Assembly (NCBI GenBank): GCA_938039225.1
Contig: CALHVH010000064.1
Coordinates: 1 to 14,006, forward strand
DNA length: 14,006 nt
Reading direction: 5' to 3'
Origin: an uncultured Gammaproteobacteria bacterium
GTDB taxonomy: Bacteria; Pseudomonadota; Gammaproteobacteria; Steroidobacterales; JABDMI01
This document shows positions 13,470 to 14,006 of the stretch, in pieces. Position 1 is the first letter of the stretch; the number at the start of each line of letters is the position of its first letter. The notes beneath the pieces were generated by a model. It did not search any database. It was not told where the DNA came from and saw only the letters and a program-made list of their open reading frames with translations. A program made the position numbers and the translations under genes.

Positions 13470-14006
13470 TCAGCGACGGATCAGATACAAAAATAGTGGG
13501 ACACCAATCAGAGCCATAATTGCGCCTACAGGTAATTGTTGAGGGGCAATAATTGTTCTGGCAGCTGTGTCGGCAATGGTGAGCAAACTGCCTCCAGCGA
13601 GCACAGAGGCGGGAACTAGCCAACGATGATCACCCGTTTTCCAAATACGTAATATATGAGGAATTATTAAACCCACAAAACCAATTGTTCCTCCAAGAAT
13701 TACGGCTGTTGTAGTGAGCAAAGCAGCTAGAAGAAAAATAATTTTTCGAATAAGAGCCACATCTAAACCTAACAATGCAGCATCGGTATCACCTTGAGCT
13801 AGTATATTCAGCGGGCGAGCAATTAAAAAGCAAAACAAAGACGCAAAAAATAAAAGAATGAGTGCAGGAAGAAAACTATGGGCAAAACTTAAATCACCCA
13901 TTAACCAATAAAGCATATTCTTTAGTGGTTTTGCAGGGCTGATTGATAAAATTAAGCTTATTAAAGCGCCCCAACCTGCAGCTAGAACAATGCCTGTTAA
14001 TAACAG
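13470..14006 (-). CDS. FecCD/BtuC-family ABC transporter permease, 5' end beyond the window
   Basis: The C-terminal 178 residues of an inner-membrane permease that imports Fe(III)-siderophores, heme or vitamin B12. The frame is open to the window edge, where it reads LLLTGIVLAAGWGALISL, a normal mid-protein FecCD segment, so the ATG at 13916 is internal. Family landmarks follow: KNMLYWLMGDLS just upstream of and across that ATG, GTIGFVGLIIPHILR in the coupling-loop region, and the ending ADTAARTI...PQQLPVGAIMALIGVPLFLYLIRR. About half the protein is missing. The substrate cannot be told from this part; the binding protein and ATPase should lie beyond the right edge. It is on the same strand as the SPFH operon, about 210 bases upstream of that operon's promoter. 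Confidence 0.92.
   Translation of the reverse strand: MLLTGIVLAAGWGALISLILSISPAKPLKNMLYWLMGDLSFAHSFLPALILLFFASLFCFLIARPLNILAQGDTDAALLGLDVALIRKIIFLLAALLTTTAVILGGTIGFVGLIIPHILRIWKTGDHRWLVPASVLAGGSLLTIADTAARTIIAPQQLPVGAIMALIGVPLFLYLIRR

Noticed and set aside
13387..13623. 78-codon open frame on the minus strand
   Set aside because: It overlaps the FecCD-type permease in another frame; the permease frame has conserved motifs to its last residues.

Overview
The window is AT-rich, gene-dense bacterial chromosome with no mobile element, CRISPR array or RNA gene that I can see. A rhombosortase-type GlyGly-CTERM tail, a choice-of-anchor B surface protein, a GbsR/MarR regulator, a CPXCG zinc-ribbon protein and a Fur-type box together suggest a gammaproteobacterium, probably marine or aquatic. 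I cannot name the genus from sequence alone.

Layout. (1) 1-1793, plus strand: the end of an MbnP-type copper protein gene, translationally coupled (TAATG) to an MbnH-type di-heme peroxidase. The pair meets a minus-strand gene at a shared bidirectional terminator (1803-1830). (2) 1842-3971, minus strand: a 709-residue secreted protein with choice-of-anchor B/LVIVD-like repeats, a Calx-beta domain and a GlyGly-CTERM tail. (3) 4057-6463: a saccharopine-dehydrogenase-like oxidoreductase (minus) divergent from a GbsR/MarR regulator and a DUF4166 protein (plus). A 20-bp palindrome with 8-bp arms sits in the shared promoter region. (4) 6464-7070: a CPXCG zinc-ribbon gene (minus) and a GFA/CENP-V-type zinc protein (plus). 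(5) 7071-11799, plus strand: a four-gene unit of ferric-iron binding lipoprotein, two-domain permease, ATPase and a type I signal peptidase. Its promoter carries a near-perfect Fur box over the -10 element, and it ends at a clear intrinsic terminator. (6) 11803-13225, minus strand: an SPFH/band-7 membrane protein, a 97-residue protein I do not recognise and an Arc-like ribbon-helix-helix protein, with a perfect 17-bp palindrome in the promoter of the first gene. (7) 13470-14006, minus strand: the C-terminal part of a FecCD/BtuC-type permease that runs off the right edge.

How the parts work together. Metals dominate: copper protein maturation at the left, Fur-controlled Fe(III) import in the middle, and a siderophore/heme/B12-type permease at the right. 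MbnH is expected to oxidise a tryptophan of MbnP to kynurenine to build its copper site. FbpA, FbpB and FbpC would capture Fe(III) in the periplasm and import it under Fur control. The extra signal peptidase in that transcript is unusual. The least described units are the SPFH-unknown-Arc trio and the oxidoreductase/DUF4166 pair with its GbsR regulator, and each has a plausible autoregulatory operator visible in the DNA.
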